A DNA stretch of 64,000 bases from Advenella sp. FME57 (GTDB lineage Bacteria; Pseudomonadota; Gammaproteobacteria; Burkholderiales; Burkholderiaceae_B), in NCBI RefSeq assembly GCF_014897675.1, contig NZ_JABUXU010000009.1:62001-126000 (forward strand). The letters run 5' to 3'. Below the pieces are notes generated by a model. That model saw only the letters and a program-made list of their open reading frames with translations. It was not told the origin of the DNA and ran no database searches. Both the position numbers and the translations under genes were made by a program. Positions within the stretch are counted from its first letter, which is position 1. Every line of letters begins with the position of its first letter. This document shows positions 18,403 to 27,727 of this stretch, in pieces.

Positions 18403-19815
18403 ATGTCCAGCTACGCTCCAACTGTTGCTACTCCAGACAAGCCCTTTGCTTTTGTCGATGTCGAAACGACCGGCGGGTCGGCTTCGACCGATCGTCTGAC
18501 CGAGATCGCCATTGTGCGCTATGACGGGCACTCCGTCAGTACCTGGCAAAGCCTGATCAATCCGGAATGCCGTATCCCGGGCTATATAGAAAGCCTGACA
18601 GGAATTACCAGCCAGATGGTGGCCAGTGCGCCCACCTTTGCGCAACTGGCAGAACACATTCAGCAACTGCTTGCCGGGCACATTTTTGTCGCCCATAACG
18701 CCCGCTTTGATTATGGTTTTATCAAGAATGCCTTTCGGCGGGTAGGGCAGGATTTCACGGCAAATATGCTTTGTACCGTCAAGCTGTCCCGCCGACTCTA
18801 TCCGCAGCACCGGCGTCACGGGCTCGATTACCTGATTCAGCGGCATGGCCTGACCATGCAGGACAGGCACCGCGCCTACGATGATGCTTATGCATTGCTG
18901 CAGTTCTGGGAATGTGTCTGCCGGGAGCACGAGCGGAAAATCGTTGATGACATTGTGCAGGGCCTGGTAGCCCGGCCATCGCTGCCGGCGCATATTGATC
19001 CGGCCGTGATCGACGCTTTGCCCAATAGTTTTGGCGTCTATGTGTTTTATGGCGAGAACGAGCTGCCGATATATATTGGCAAAAGCAATCGTTTGCGCCA
19101 GCGAGTACTATCGCATTTTGCCAGCGATCATACGGCGCCCAAGGAAATGAAAATTTCCATGCAGATTCGACGTATCGAGCATATTCGCTGTGCCGGCGAA
19201 GTGGATGCGCTGCTGACCGAGTCGCGCTTGATCAAGGAATGGATGCCCACCTTGAATCGCCAGTTGCGCAGACAAAAGGATGTTTTTACCTGGCAACTGA
19301 TCGAGAAGTCCCCCGGCCTGTGGGTTCCCGTTCTTTTGGGCGGAACTGACATTGCGATCGGGCATGGCTTGCATCTGTACGGTCTGTTTTCATCTGCGCG
19401 GGATGCGAAAGAGGCGCTACTGGCTATCATCAAAAGCGAAAAACTATGCAAGGCAACGCTTGGTCTGGAGAAGGTACACAGCGCCAGCCCGTGTTTTGCG
19501 CGGCAATTGAAGTCTTGTGCCGGCGCCTGCGTCGGGCAAGAGTCGCCTATTGCCCATTCGGCCCGACTGATGACCGCCTTGTCGGCGTTAAGGCTGCGGG
19601 ACTGGCCATTCGAGGGCGCTGCGCTGCTGCGAGAAGGAAATCTGGTGCATGTCATTCATCAGTGGTGCTATTTGGGAACGGCCCGGGACGAAACAGAACT
19701 GCAGGCACTGATGGACTGTGGCAAAGGTGATTTTTCCCGGGATACCTATCGGATATTGGTCAAGCATCGGGACAAACTGCTGGATGCCAGGGCAGTCAGC
19801 CTGGCCCTGGAGTAA
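18403..19815 (+). CDS. DEDDh exonuclease fused to a GIY-YIG/UvrC-N nuclease
   Basis: 470 residues with two nuclease domains. Residues 1-190 are a DnaQ-type 3'-5' exonuclease: DVETTG with Asp19 and Glu21, HNARFDYGF, and HRAYDDA (the His-Asp of a DEDDh enzyme). From about 205 a GIY-YIG domain like that of UvrC and Cho follows: FGVYVFYG, YIGKSNRLRQRVLSHF and the metal-binding Glu in LTESRLIKEW. The C-terminal 200 residues resemble the remaining part of such fusions. Both active sites look intact. A LexA box directly upstream makes it SOS-inducible, as cho is in E. coli, suggesting a damage-specific incision and resection role. Confidence 0.85.
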   Translation: MSSYAPTVATPDKPFAFVDVETTGGSASTDRLTEIAIVRYDGHSVSTWQSLINPECRIPGYIESLTGITSQMVASAPTFAQLAEHIQQLLAGHIFVAHNARFDYGFIKNAFRRVGQDFTANMLCTVKLSRRLYPQHRRHGLDYLIQRHGLTMQDRHRAYDDAYALLQFWECVCREHERKIVDDIVQGLVARPSLPAHIDPAVIDALPNSFGVYVFYGENELPIYIGKSNRLRQRVLSHFASDHTAPKEMKISMQIRRIEHIRCAGEVDALLTESRLIKEWMPTLNRQLRRQKDVFTWQLIEKSPGLWVPVLLGGTDIAIGHGLHLYGLFSSARDAKEALLAIIKSEKLCKATLGLEKVHSASPCFARQLKSCAGACVGQESPIAHSARLMTALSALRLRDWPFEGAALLREGNLVHVIHQWCYLGTARDETELQALMDCGKGDFSRDTYRILVKHRDKLLDARAVSLALE

Positions 19816-20218
19816 CGCAGACACGTGCATGATTGGTCGAGGCTCTGCATTTGGGCTGGGGCGGGCATGCGCGGATGTCACATGTTTTCTGGTGTGTTGA
19901 ACGCTCAGGGGCAACTGGCTCAGGGTGCCGCCGACAGATGGTCATCTGCAATGCCCGTTGCTATTATTTTTACTATTGCTATCGCAACTGCCATTTGGCA
20001 TGCGATGTTGCCACGGCAATATGCGCATGCTTACAAATACACGACCTAACAGATAAGCGATCGCAGCACGGGTAGCATCCTTTTGACGACTGGCGGGCAA
20101 AGCGCCGTATAATTTTGCGAGTTGGCGCAATGGTGCGTAGGTGTCTACAGGATAAACGTATACATCGGACAGTCTGGCCAGAGACTGTAAATCGGGTTGT
20201 CTGCGGCAGGAGCAGGAA
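19816..20218. other. Intergenic stretch, no supported gene
   Basis: A 403-base gap. Short open frames in it have no motif and no ribosome site. A GCAGGAGCAGGAA ribosome site for the next gene stands at its end. Confidence 0.4.
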
Positions 20219-20671
20219 ATGGAAATTTGGGTGGATGCGGACGCGTGCCCGGTTGTGATCAAAAACATTCTGTTCAGAGCCGCTGTGCGCTGGCAGGTGA
20301 AAACGACGCTGGTGGCCAATCAGATGCTCAATGTGCCCCCGTCTGTTTATATTCAGTCACGTCAGGTACCGCGGGGTTTCGATGTTGCCGATGCCTATAT
20401 CAGCCAGCACGCCAGCGCTGGCGACCTGGTGATCACTGCAGATATCCCGCTGGCTGCCGAAGTGCTGGAAAAGGGGGTTCAGGCATTGAATCCTCGTGGG
20501 GAGCTGTATTCAAAGGAAACCATCCGCGAGCGGCTGACCATGCGCGACATGATGGAAGAGTTGCGCAGTGCCGGCATTGAAACCGGCGGCCCCAGGTCTT
20601 TTGATCAGGCAGACACGCGTGCGTTTGCCGGCCAGCTTGACAAATTGCTGGCGCGTTACGCCAAAGCGTGA
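20219..20671 (+). CDS. YaiI/YqxD-family (DUF188) protein
   Basis: 150 residues of the UPF0178 (DUF188) family: [16 protein letters not shown] at the N-terminus and [19 protein letters not shown] in the middle are the conserved acidic motifs, consistent with a PIN-like nuclease fold. Biochemical function is not established. GGAGCAGGAA precedes the ATG. Its 3' end overlaps the convergent nitronate monooxygenase gene by 16 bases. Confidence 0.88.
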   Translation: MEIWVDADACPVVIKNILFRAAVRWQVKTTLVANQMLNVPPSVYIQSRQVPRGFDVADAYISQHASAGDLVITADIPLAAEVLEKGVQALNPRGELYSKETIRERLTMRDMMEELRSAGIETGGPRSFDQADTRAFAGQLDKLLARYAKA

Positions 20672-21831
20672 TTGACCTGCGGCGCGGCATTCCCGGTCAG
20701 CAGGTACTGAATGGTGTCGTACACGCTGCGAATCTGCTGGCCAAACGGCAACGGATCCTTGCCCCGGAAAAACAGACCCTTGCGCACATCGCCGTTGAAC
20801 GCGTCGGTCAGGCGCTGGTCGATGCAGAATTGACCGATTTTTGAAATGCCGTCGCGCAGTCCACATACCTGCAGGCAGTTCATGCTTTGTACACAGCGGC
20901 GCGGATCGGCCTTGGCAGATGCCTGGAGTTTTTGCTCGTTGCGCAGGTACTTCTGTAGATAGGGTGTCATCACCGCCCGTGCCGGGAGTCCGGCGACGGA
21001 CATGAATTCGACAATATCTTCGTCTCTGGCGCCAGCCAGTATCTGCTTGAAATTGTCATGCGCGTCGCCCTCGCGGGTGACGGCGAACGCGGTGCCGATC
21101 TGTACGGCGGCCGCCCCCCATTGCCGCAGTGCGGTACTGATCTTGCGCACATTAGCCATTCCACCGGCCAGAATGAGCGGGATCTTTTCGCCCTCCAGCC
21201 CCAGTTGCCGAAACACCTGCACGGTTTCTTCCAGCACTCGGGCAAAAGAGAAGCGGCCACTGCCCAGATCGTCAATAGTCGTTGCGCCCAAATGGCCGCC
21301 GGCGTGATTGGGGTGCTCGATCACAATGGCATCGGGCAGGCGGTTTTTCTTCATCCAGCGCTTGAGCACAATCTGTATGCCGCGCGATTCGGACAGAATT
21401 GGAATGAGCGCGACGTCGGGATGCTCGCGGGTCAGGTCCGGCAATTCCAGCGGCAGCCCGGCTCCCATGACAATCGCTTGCGCTCCGGACTCGCAGGCCT
21501 GCTGTACAAGGGCGGCGTAGTCGCTTACTGCCTTCATCACGTTGACGGCGATCATGCCCTGGCCGTTGGCGTGTTTTAAGGCCTTTTTGACCTCCCGGTC
21601 CAGGGCGATCCGGTTGAGCCTGTCATAGTGTTCCTGGCTGGCCAGTGCCTTGGATTGCTCCAGCAGATCCGGATGCAGGTGCCGCAGGTCGATGCTGGCG
21701 ATGGTTCCCACGGCATTTTCACGCGCGACGGCGGCGGACAAGCTGCTGGCGGAAATACCGACGCCCATGCCGCCTTGCACCATCGGCAACAATGTATGAT
21801 TTTTGATTCGTAGGGGCGAGAAGGAATGCAT
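20656..21831 (-). CDS. Nitronate monooxygenase (2-nitropropane dioxygenase-like)
   Basis: FMN-dependent TIM-barrel enzyme of 391 residues that oxidises alkyl nitronates or related nitro compounds. The start [11 protein letters not shown] is followed by [18 protein letters not shown] (FMN loop), [11 protein letters not shown] (with the family's active-site His region), [13 protein letters not shown] and [11 protein letters not shown] (phosphate binding). ATG at 21831 is preferred over a long upstream extension because AGGA precedes it and the extension is not protein-like. A TTGAC-N4-ATCAA box about 116 bases upstream suggests control by a Crp/Fnr-type regulator. Confidence 0.85.
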   Translation of the reverse strand: MHSFSPLRIKNHTLLPMVQGGMGVGISASSLSAAVARENAVGTIASIDLRHLHPDLLEQSKALASQEHYDRLNRIALDREVKKALKHANGQGMIAVNVMKAVSDYAALVQQACESGAQAIVMGAGLPLELPDLTREHPDVALIPILSESRGIQIVLKRWMKKNRLPDAIVIEHPNHAGGHLGATTIDDLGSGRFSFARVLEETVQVFRQLGLEGEKIPLILAGGMANVRKISTALRQWGAAAVQIGTAFAVTREGDAHDNFKQILAGARDEDIVEFMSVAGLPARAVMTPYLQKYLRNEQKLQASAKADPRRCVQSMNCLQVCGLRDGISKIGQFCIDQRLTDAFNGDVRKGLFFRGKDPLPFGQQIRSVYDTIQYLLTGNAAPQVNHALA

Positions 21832-22306
21832 GCGGGTGTCCTGGTTGGATTGAGCACAAAGCTGCGTAGCCGGTTCCCGTGGTATTGACTGATGAGACGC
21901 GGCGCTTGTGAATATCTCATTGTGCGGGTTCTGGTCTGTTGTGCAGTTGACAAAAATCAATATCAATTGAATTAGACAGCAGGCCACAGGACAACCATGA
22001 TTCGCTGAATTGGCAGCGTCAGCGTACGCTACCCGGGTGTACGCTGCTGTCTTGAAAAATATTGAAAATACGACCTTTTGCAATGATTGTTGCGGCGGCG
22101 CAAGCGGCGCGGCGCGCTCCCGGAGGCGCAAATAACCCGTTTCTGAAACCGACCGAAATTGGTCGGAGTCTGAATAGAAACCCTGCGAAATGCCAGTCAT
22201 ATTTGGTAATAGCAATCGCGCGTGCAGGCTATTACTATCGAATCGTGTTTTTCATACACATGGTTTCGGCACCAAAATGGTATGCCGTCAAGAAAGGAGT
22301 ATGACT
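21832..22306. other. Divergent intergenic region with an Fnr-type box
   Basis: 475 bases between the nitronate monooxygenase gene and a small secreted protein gene. Apart from the box at 21947-21960 and a ribosome site (AAAGGAG) at the right end, no feature is recognised. Confidence 0.4.
21947..21960. promoter_or_regulatory. Fnr/Dnr-type box ahead of nitronate monooxygenase
   Basis: TTGAC-AAAA-ATCAA matches the Fnr/Dnr half-site pattern TTGAY-N4-ATCAA. It is centred about 122 bases before the nitronate monooxygenase start. The same pattern stands before the Crp/Fnr regulator gene at 25744. Confidence 0.5.
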
Positions 22307-22612
22307 ATGGTCTCCATCAAAAAACTGCTTGCTATCGTTCTTGCCTGCCTGTCTTTGGGCGCGGCTACGTCTGCACTGGCAAACGAGCGTCCCTACGAGC
22401 GTGGGTATAGCAGCCACCCTTATACAATGCAGGTTGACCACCGCCATTACGGCGATCGTCATTATCACAGGCATCATCCACGTTACCGCCATCATGGCTG
22501 GCGTAACAAGCCGCGTTATTACAGTGATGATCGCAGGTATGACCGTCGTCATCGCTGGGACCGCCGCTATGATTCACATCGCAGGTATTCTCGTTTTCGC
22601 GACGTATGGTAA
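22307..22612 (+). CDS. Small secreted His/Arg/Tyr-rich protein
   Basis: 101 residues. An N-terminal signal peptide (MVSIKKLLAIVLACLSLGAA...) ends near ALA. The mature part has many His, Arg, Tyr and Asp in short runs such as RHYHRHHPRYRHHGWR, suited to binding metals or polyanions in the periplasm; no domain is recognised. ATG at 22307 is chosen because GGAG lies 7 bases upstream; the ATG at 22301 would be too close. Confidence 0.65.
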   Translation: MVSIKKLLAIVLACLSLGAATSALANERPYERGYSSHPYTMQVDHRHYGDRHYHRHHPRYRHHGWRNKPRYYSDDRRYDRRHRWDRRYDSHRRYSRFRDVW

Positions 22613-22758
22613 TATTCACGTGCAGTCTTTATTAAGTAAATCGTGAGTACACGCAGTGCCCGATTTCAGTTGAATTAAAGATCAGAATACTCAACCGTAA
22701 ATGCAGTACGGGCCTGTTGTTTGATTATTAATAACCAACAATGTAGCAGGAGAAGCCC

Positions 22759-22920
22759 ATGTTGCACTATGCCGTCGTATTTTTCATTATTGCCATCATC
22801 GCCGCTGTTCTGGGCTTTGGTGGTATTGCGGCCGGGGCCGCGTCCATCGCCAAGATCCTGTTCGTTGTCTTCATTGTACTGGCCATTTTGTCGCTGGTAT
22901 TCGGCGGCAGATTCAAGTAG
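22759..22920 (+). CDS. DUF1328 (YtjA-type) small membrane protein
   Basis: 53 residues, almost wholly hydrophobic, with two membrane segments. [19 protein letters not shown] is the signature of the DUF1328/YtjA family found across proteobacteria. Function unknown; such genes often answer to envelope or osmotic stress. GCAGGAGAAG precedes the ATG. It is too short for routine gene calling but the match is clear. Confidence 0.88.
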   Translation: MLHYAVVFFIIAIIAAVLGFGGIAAGAASIAKILFVVFIVLAILSLVFGGRFK

Positions 22921-22966
22921 GGCGCTCGTGTTTCCCTGAAGCGTTCGTTTGCTTGAGGCGTTCCGT

Positions 22967-24208
22967 TCAGGCGGTATCCGGCCCGGCGGTCGTGCGCATT
23001 TGCCTGAAAAGCAATGCTGCGGCAAGCAGCATGACCGCCCCGGTCATCACGAACACAGCCGTAAATCCTGCCTGATTGGCAACCAATCCTCCGGCCAGCG
23101 GTCCCAGTACCAGGCCGGCATATTGCGTGGACGTTGCATATCCGAGTACGCCACCGGCGGCATCGGCCGGCACATTATGTCGGATCATGGCTGTCAGCGC
23201 CGGCATAATGCCGCAAAGCGTCATCCCCATCAGAAAACGCAAGGTGATAAATTGCCAGTCGGTCTGGGCCAGTCCTTGCAGCAGTAACAGAACAGCCGTT
23301 GCGATAAAGCTTGCTATCAGCATTTTAAGGTGACCGTGCGTGTCGCCCCAGCGTCCTGCCCTTGAAGAAAACAGCATGCTGCCGAAGGCCGTGGCGGACA
23401 TGGCAATGCCCGCCAGCAAGGGAATCTGGTCGGTCAGTGTACGCAGCGACGCCAGATAAAGCGTAATGATGGGCTCTACCGACATATTGGCAAACATCAG
23501 CAGGGTACCGGCCAGCAGCATCAGCAACACCAGATTGCGCTGCCGGCCCGATTTCCAGAACGAGTAGGGTATTGCGTTTTTGGGCGGCGCCTCGCGTGGC
23601 TTGTGGGTTTCGCGGATCATGAATACTGTACAGAAAAACGCGAGCAGAATAATGCCGCCGGCAACAAAAAATGTCAGTCGGATTCCCAGCAACGCCGGCA
23701 CGATGCCGCCGATCAGAGGGCCCAGCAGGTTGCCGGCCAGCGTGCCCGAGGCCAGCATACCCACGGCCCAACCGGTATGGGCACGTGGCGTCTGGGTAGC
23801 CACCAGAATAGTGGCGCCCGACGCGTAGCCGCCCAGCAGCCCGACCAGCAGTCGCAGCCAGAACAGTTGCCAGACCGTTTGCGCGCAACCGATAAGGGCG
23901 ATGCCAATGGCCATGCCAAGGCTGGCGCGAATCAGAATGATTTTCCTGCCATAGCGGTCGGCAAACCGGCCCCACACCGGCGCCATCAGCCCGGCCGCCA
24001 GGAATGTGATGCTGAAGATCCAACCCGACCAACTGACGACGGCCTCGGGATCGGTGACACCCAGGTTCTGGATATATACCGGTAGTATCGGTAGTATCAG
24101 CGTCATCGCCAATATGGTGGTAAAGGAACCAAAAAGGCAGACATACAGATTCTGTTTCCAGGCAATCTGCTGGACTTCATTTTCGCTGGCGCTGTGCGGG
24201 GTGGTCAT
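22967..24208 (-). CDS. MFS drug efflux transporter (MdtG-like)
   Basis: 413 residues, 12 membrane segments of the major facilitator superfamily (DHA1 drug:H+ antiporter type). Loop 2-3 has APVWGRFADRYGRK (motif A), and the segment near 110-125 (RLLVGLLGGYASGAT) and 145-165 (ASGTLAGNLLGPLIGG) resemble motifs B and C of drug exporters; the nearest named type is MdtG. Substrate not predictable. No regulator gene is adjacent. Confidence 0.82.
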   Translation of the reverse strand: MTTPHSASENEVQQIAWKQNLYVCLFGSFTTILAMTLILPILPVYIQNLGVTDPEAVVSWSGWIFSITFLAAGLMAPVWGRFADRYGRKIILIRASLGMAIGIALIGCAQTVWQLFWLRLLVGLLGGYASGATILVATQTPRAHTGWAVGMLASGTLAGNLLGPLIGGIVPALLGIRLTFFVAGGIILLAFFCTVFMIRETHKPREAPPKNAIPYSFWKSGRQRNLVLLMLLAGTLLMFANMSVEPIITLYLASLRTLTDQIPLLAGIAMSATAFGSMLFSSRAGRWGDTHGHLKMLIASFIATAVLLLLQGLAQTDWQFITLRFLMGMTLCGIMPALTAMIRHNVPADAAGGVLGYATSTQYAGLVLGPLAGGLVANQAGFTAVFVMTGAVMLLAAALLFRQMRTTAGPDTA

Positions 24209-24588
24209 AAACGGAACTTCGCTAGGGGAGCAGCTTGTGAATGGTCAGCTGCCAAGACTGTCTAAGTTAAGCGCGATTCGTCGTAAACCGCCGGGCGTTG
24301 AGCTGAAAAGTGATACGAAACGCAAGAGTCTCACTTTAAACACAATTGCGATAATGTGACTGAAAAACCCCTGAAAAATACCTAAATTGATGCTCAATTG
24401 GCACTTGCCTTTGCGCCGTTGCCCGACGATGTGTCATATTTTTACGACGGCGCCGGGCGATCCAAATGCAGCGACACAAACGCAATGGCTTTTTCTTGTA
24501 CAATCGCCTCACGCTGCAATCTCCCCCCAGTTTCTTAAGGCTGCGCCATATTCGGTAAGCGGCTGATTATCAAGGACATACTGCACAG
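24209..24588. other. Intergenic region, no supported gene
   Basis: 380 bases upstream of the MFS gene start. Nothing is recognised apart from possible promoters for the flanking genes (TTGTACAAT at about 24498). Confidence 0.35.
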
Positions 24589-24864
24589 ATGAATGTGCCC
24601 CAATCGCACCTGTTTCAGGAACGGCTGCTAAAGATGTGCCTGACGACTGCGTTGCTGGTCGCGGTTGCGCTCATGCGGGCGGCATACGCCGCACCTGATC
24701 TGGGCGCCGCCATGTCACACGCTGACGATGTCGCGTCCGCACCGATCCATACGGGTCCCGGCACACTCGAATCAACCTTGATAGCACCTGCTTCAGGCGC
24801 GTTTGACCGGGTGTTGACAACAGCGGTTACTTCGATGTCGCCAGACAGTGGCAGTGCGCGATAA
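24589..24864 (+). CDS. Possible small exported protein
   Basis: A 91-residue frame with a plausible signal peptide (RLLKMCLTTALLVAVALM, cleavage near AYA) and a Ser/Ala/Thr-rich mature part. The ribosome site (AAGGAC) is 10-13 bases from the ATG, which is loose. No family is recognised. It could be a real orphan gene or a chance frame; it ends 88 bases before ung. Confidence 0.35.
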   Translation: MNVPQSHLFQERLLKMCLTTALLVAVALMRAAYAAPDLGAAMSHADDVASAPIHTGPGTLESTLIAPASGAFDRVLTTAVTSMSPDSGSAR

Positions 24865-24952
24865 CCCATGTCTGCTGCGAGGCGGGCATGACAATAGTTG
24901 GTACAATTCGGTTTTTCACTAACCAATCCGGCGCTTGGTGCCGCTAAAACAC

Positions 24953-25624
24953 ATGACTGAAGTCGTCCAAAGCTGGGCCGATGCCATCGGGTCCGAAAAG
25001 GAAAAGCCTTATTTCATATCGCTGCGCGAACGTGTCCACCAGGCCCGGGCAAACGGCAATACGATATACCCATCGGAACAAGACATGTTCAGCGCCTTTC
25101 GGCTGACGCCACTGGAGCAGGTCAAAGTCGTCATTCTGGGGCAGGATCCCTATCATGGACCGGATCAGGCACACGGCCTGGCATTTTCGGTCAAACCGTC
25201 GGTGCGCATTCCGCCGTCACTCTTGAATATTTACAAGGAACTTAAAACCGATATTCCAGGATTCACCATGCCCAACCACGGTTATCTTGAAAAGTGGGCG
25301 CAGCAGGGCGTGCTGCTTCTGAATACAGTGCTCACGGTCCAGGCGGGCATGGCTCATTCACATGCTGCCTGGGGATGGGAAACATTCACAGACCAGGTGA
25401 TTCGTGCGCTCAGCGAAAAAAGGGAACATCTGGTGTTCATGCTATGGGGCAATCACGCCAAAAAGAAAGGCGAGTTCATAGACAAAAGACGCCACCTGGT
25501 TCTGACAGGCGTTCATCCTTCTCCGCTATCTGCAAGCCGTGGATTTTTTGGCTGCCGGCATTTTTCAAAAGCCAACGAATATCTCCAAACCCAAGGCCTG
25601 GCGCCGATCGATTGGCAGGTTTAA
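24953..25624 (+). CDS. ung: Uracil-DNA glycosylase (family 1)
   Basis: Removes uracil from DNA at the start of base excision repair. GQDPYHG at 63-69 holds the catalytic Asp65; [22 protein letters not shown] and [21 protein letters not shown] carry the second catalytic His and the DNA-intercalation loop. 223 residues from ATG at 24953; an upstream TTG gives six more residues but no better ribosome site. Stands alone on the plus strand. Confidence 0.95.
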   Translation: MTEVVQSWADAIGSEKEKPYFISLRERVHQARANGNTIYPSEQDMFSAFRLTPLEQVKVVILGQDPYHGPDQAHGLAFSVKPSVRIPPSLLNIYKELKTDIPGFTMPNHGYLEKWAQQGVLLLNTVLTVQAGMAHSHAAWGWETFTDQVIRALSEKREHLVFMLWGNHAKKKGEFIDKRRHLVLTGVHPSPLSASRGFFGCRHFSKANEYLQTQGLAPIDWQV

Positions 25625-25670
25625 AAAATGGCAGGTCTAAACAAAAATTGATCGAAATGATGAGATTTTA

Positions 25671-25684
25671 TTGACTTGTATCAA
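25671..25684. promoter_or_regulatory. Fnr/Dnr-type box ahead of the Crp/Fnr gene
   Basis: TTGAC-TTGT-ATCAA, a near-perfect Fnr/Dnr box, centred 66 bases before the start of the regulator gene. It suits autoregulation or control by a global Fnr. Confidence 0.6.
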
Positions 25685-25743
25685 AATGTATTTTCATTAA
25701 TGCTTTCACAATAGCGCTTATTCTCATTGGAAGGATTAAGCCT

Positions 25744-26448
25744 ATGGTCAGAGGTGGTCTATCTGTTTGTGAATTCCTGGCTCGCTTGCCCATGTTCGAA
25801 GGTCTGGCGCCGGCCGCAGTCAAGACAATAGCGCAGTCAGTCACGCATCGCTCGTTCCACAAGGGCGCACTCATTCATGACATCATTGAAAAAGGCGCGA
25901 CCCGCAAAGGGTTTCACGTTGTCGTCAACGGCAGTGTCAAGCTGTTGTTTGTCGCGCCCAATGGTGGCGAAAAAGTCGTACGTACCCTGGGGCCGGGCGA
26001 TAGCTTCGGAGAAGAGAGCGTCTTTCTGGAGAATATGGAAAGCCTGGTGTCCGCGCAGGCCACCAGCGCTCTGTTTTTACTGCATATTTCAAAGGACAGT
26101 ATGCTCGCTCTGCTTGAACGCGAGCCGGCATTTGCCATGCGCATGCTCAGCAACATGAGTCGCCGGGTGTATGCTTTGCTCAAGGACATAGAGTCTTATA
26201 CGCTCAAATCGGCTACCCAGCGCGTAGTGGACTATTTTCTTGAGCATGCACAGCTTCAGGATGGCGGGCAGTTCCGTTTCAACACCAACAAGGCGCTGGT
26301 TGCTTCACTGCTAAACATCACACCAGAGCATTTTTCACGTATCATGCGCGACTTGTGTGCGCGTAACCTTATTATGGTAGAAGGCAGGGACGTCTATATT
26401 CCTGATCCAGCCCGCCTGCAAACCTACGAAACCCTGGAAAGCGGGTAG
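25744..26448 (+). CDS. Crp/Fnr-family transcriptional regulator
   Basis: 234 residues: an N-terminal cyclic-nucleotide-binding-like sensory barrel (about 15-135), a long dimer helix, and a C-terminal HTH_Crp domain with NKALVASLLNITPEHFSRIM near 180-200. The four-cysteine Fe-S cluster ligands of Fnr are absent (only two Cys in the protein), so it is closer to Dnr/NnrR- or CooA-like branches. The recognition helix has TPEHFSR, in which the E-x-x-S-R pattern matches Fnr/Dnr-type DNA contacts. An Fnr-type box lies upstream. AAGGA precedes the ATG. Confidence 0.88.
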   Translation: MVRGGLSVCEFLARLPMFEGLAPAAVKTIAQSVTHRSFHKGALIHDIIEKGATRKGFHVVVNGSVKLLFVAPNGGEKVVRTLGPGDSFGEESVFLENMESLVSAQATSALFLLHISKDSMLALLEREPAFAMRMLSNMSRRVYALLKDIESYTLKSATQRVVDYFLEHAQLQDGGQFRFNTNKALVASLLNITPEHFSRIMRDLCARNLIMVEGRDVYIPDPARLQTYETLESG

Positions 26449-26552
26449 CACATTTATATACCCGCACGCCGGTCGTGTTTCATCGCATGCTGGCAGAGCA
26501 GGATTCGATGTCCCGTGCTCATCGGGGTTTAAATCATCGTTTAAATCCGAGT

Positions 26553-27107
26553 TTATCTTGTGAACTGTGCCTGCGCGCCTTCGGGCAGTCCAACTTCAAA
26601 AACATTCAGGGTCATTGAGATCAGAGTGTAGTATCCAGCCAGCCCGACCAGGTCCACAACGTTGTCCTGGCCCAGCGTGTCGATTGCTTTGTCGTACAGC
26701 CACTGGGGTATCTGGCGGGTGGTCACCAGCGTGTGCACAAAATCATGTACAACCTGTTCATCTTCCCGCGCAAAGGGAATGGGCTGACGGTTATGCATCA
26801 GTGCGTCAATAGTGTCCTGTGAAACACCCGCTTTGAGCGCGATCGGCTTGTGCGCCCACCATTCAAACTCAGATTGCCACAACACTGCCATCGTCAAAAT
26901 AGCCAGTTCAGACAGGCGGGTGCAAAGACTCGAGTCATAGCGGCAGTATTGACCCAGCGCCTGAGCATGCTCGGCCAGACCGGGCCGGTTCAGCCAGATA
27001 GCCAGCGGCCCGCGTACCTGACCGCGTGGGCCCGCGGCAATAGCAGCATATACCTGCTTTTGATGGTCGTTCATAGTGGCCGGATCCGGCACTGATAGGC
27101 GGGTCAT
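26553..27107 (-). CDS. Carboxymuconolactone decarboxylase-family protein
   Basis: 184 residues of the CMD/AhpD-like all-helical fold: LCTRLSELAILTMAVLWQSEFEWWAH matches the family core, although the CxxC of AhpD is missing. Likely a decarboxylase or an accessory enzyme of a lactone or aromatic pathway. ATG at 27107 is chosen because AAGGA stands 6 bases upstream. It is the last gene of a three-gene minus-strand unit with an EthD-like protein and an amidohydrolase, 8 bases behind the former. Confidence 0.8.
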   Translation of the reverse strand: MTRLSVPDPATMNDHQKQVYAAIAAGPRGQVRGPLAIWLNRPGLAEHAQALGQYCRYDSSLCTRLSELAILTMAVLWQSEFEWWAHKPIALKAGVSQDTIDALMHNRQPIPFAREDEQVVHDFVHTLVTTRQIPQWLYDKAIDTLGQDNVVDLVGLAGYYTLISMTLNVFEVGLPEGAQAQFTR

Positions 27108-27115
27108 CGTGTTCC

Positions 27116-27727
27116 TTACCTGATAATGTTGAACATGGTGCGTTTGGTATTTTTGAAGTGCGGGCGTACCCGGCTGCTCCATTCGGTGCCCCGGACTGCA
27201 AGCCATTGCGGTGAACCAAAGATGTCTTGTGCCTGCAGCAAATAGAGCGCGTGGTAGCGCGGCGCGCCATCACGATTGTGTAGGCGCATGGCTCTGACGG
27301 TGCCTGGTACGGCTGCCAGGCCTGGCATATGCTCTTGTGTATACCAGTCATTGAAGTCGGCTTCGGCAGTGGCGTCAACGTCGGTTTCCACAACGTAATG
27401 CCAGGTCGCTGTTTTGTCCCAGGCCTGGCCACGCAGATCCAGCGTGAGCTGCAGCAGGTCTGTGCTCGCATTAGGGTAGTGCTGTGCAATAGCGGCCGCC
27501 AGCGTATCGGTCGGCCGAATCATGCTTGTGGTTTTCGTTGGCTCTTGCGGCGCGGTGTTATCCAGGGCATCGGCAAGATAGATATAAGTCTCTGGCGCGT
27601 CTACGGCATGGCACAGGTGGGCACGGTGGTCACTGGCGCCCAGGACATTACTCAGTAACGCATCGCAGTGCTCGCGGGTCAGTCGAAGGCCGGGAATGCG
27701 GATGACAATGACAGTTGACATAGTCAT
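27116..27727 (-). CDS. Dimeric alpha/beta-barrel (DUF4286/EthD-like) protein
   Basis: About 203 residues with two ferredoxin-like repeats. The C-terminal half contains ADFNDWYTQEHMPGLAAVPG, the hallmark of the DUF4286/EthD-like group in which the Asn-Trp-Tyr and His-x-Pro residues are conserved. Such proteins are small accessory or degradative enzymes. The start ATG overlaps the stop of the amidohydrolase gene (ATGA), so the two are coupled. Confidence 0.7.
   Translation of the reverse strand: MTMSTVIVIRIPGLRLTREHCDALLSNVLGASDHRAHLCHAVDAPETYIYLADALDNTAPQEPTKTTSMIRPTDTLAAAIAQHYPNASTDLLQLTLDLRGQAWDKTATWHYVVETDVDATAEADFNDWYTQEHMPGLAAVPGTVRAMRLHNRDGAPRYHALYLLQAQDIFGSPQWLAVRGTEWSSRVRPHFKNTKRTMFNIIR

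Noticed and set aside
21832-22215. N-terminal extension of nitronate monooxygenase
   Set aside because: The extension is not protein-like, and ATG at 21831 has a ribosome site and the family's usual first residues.
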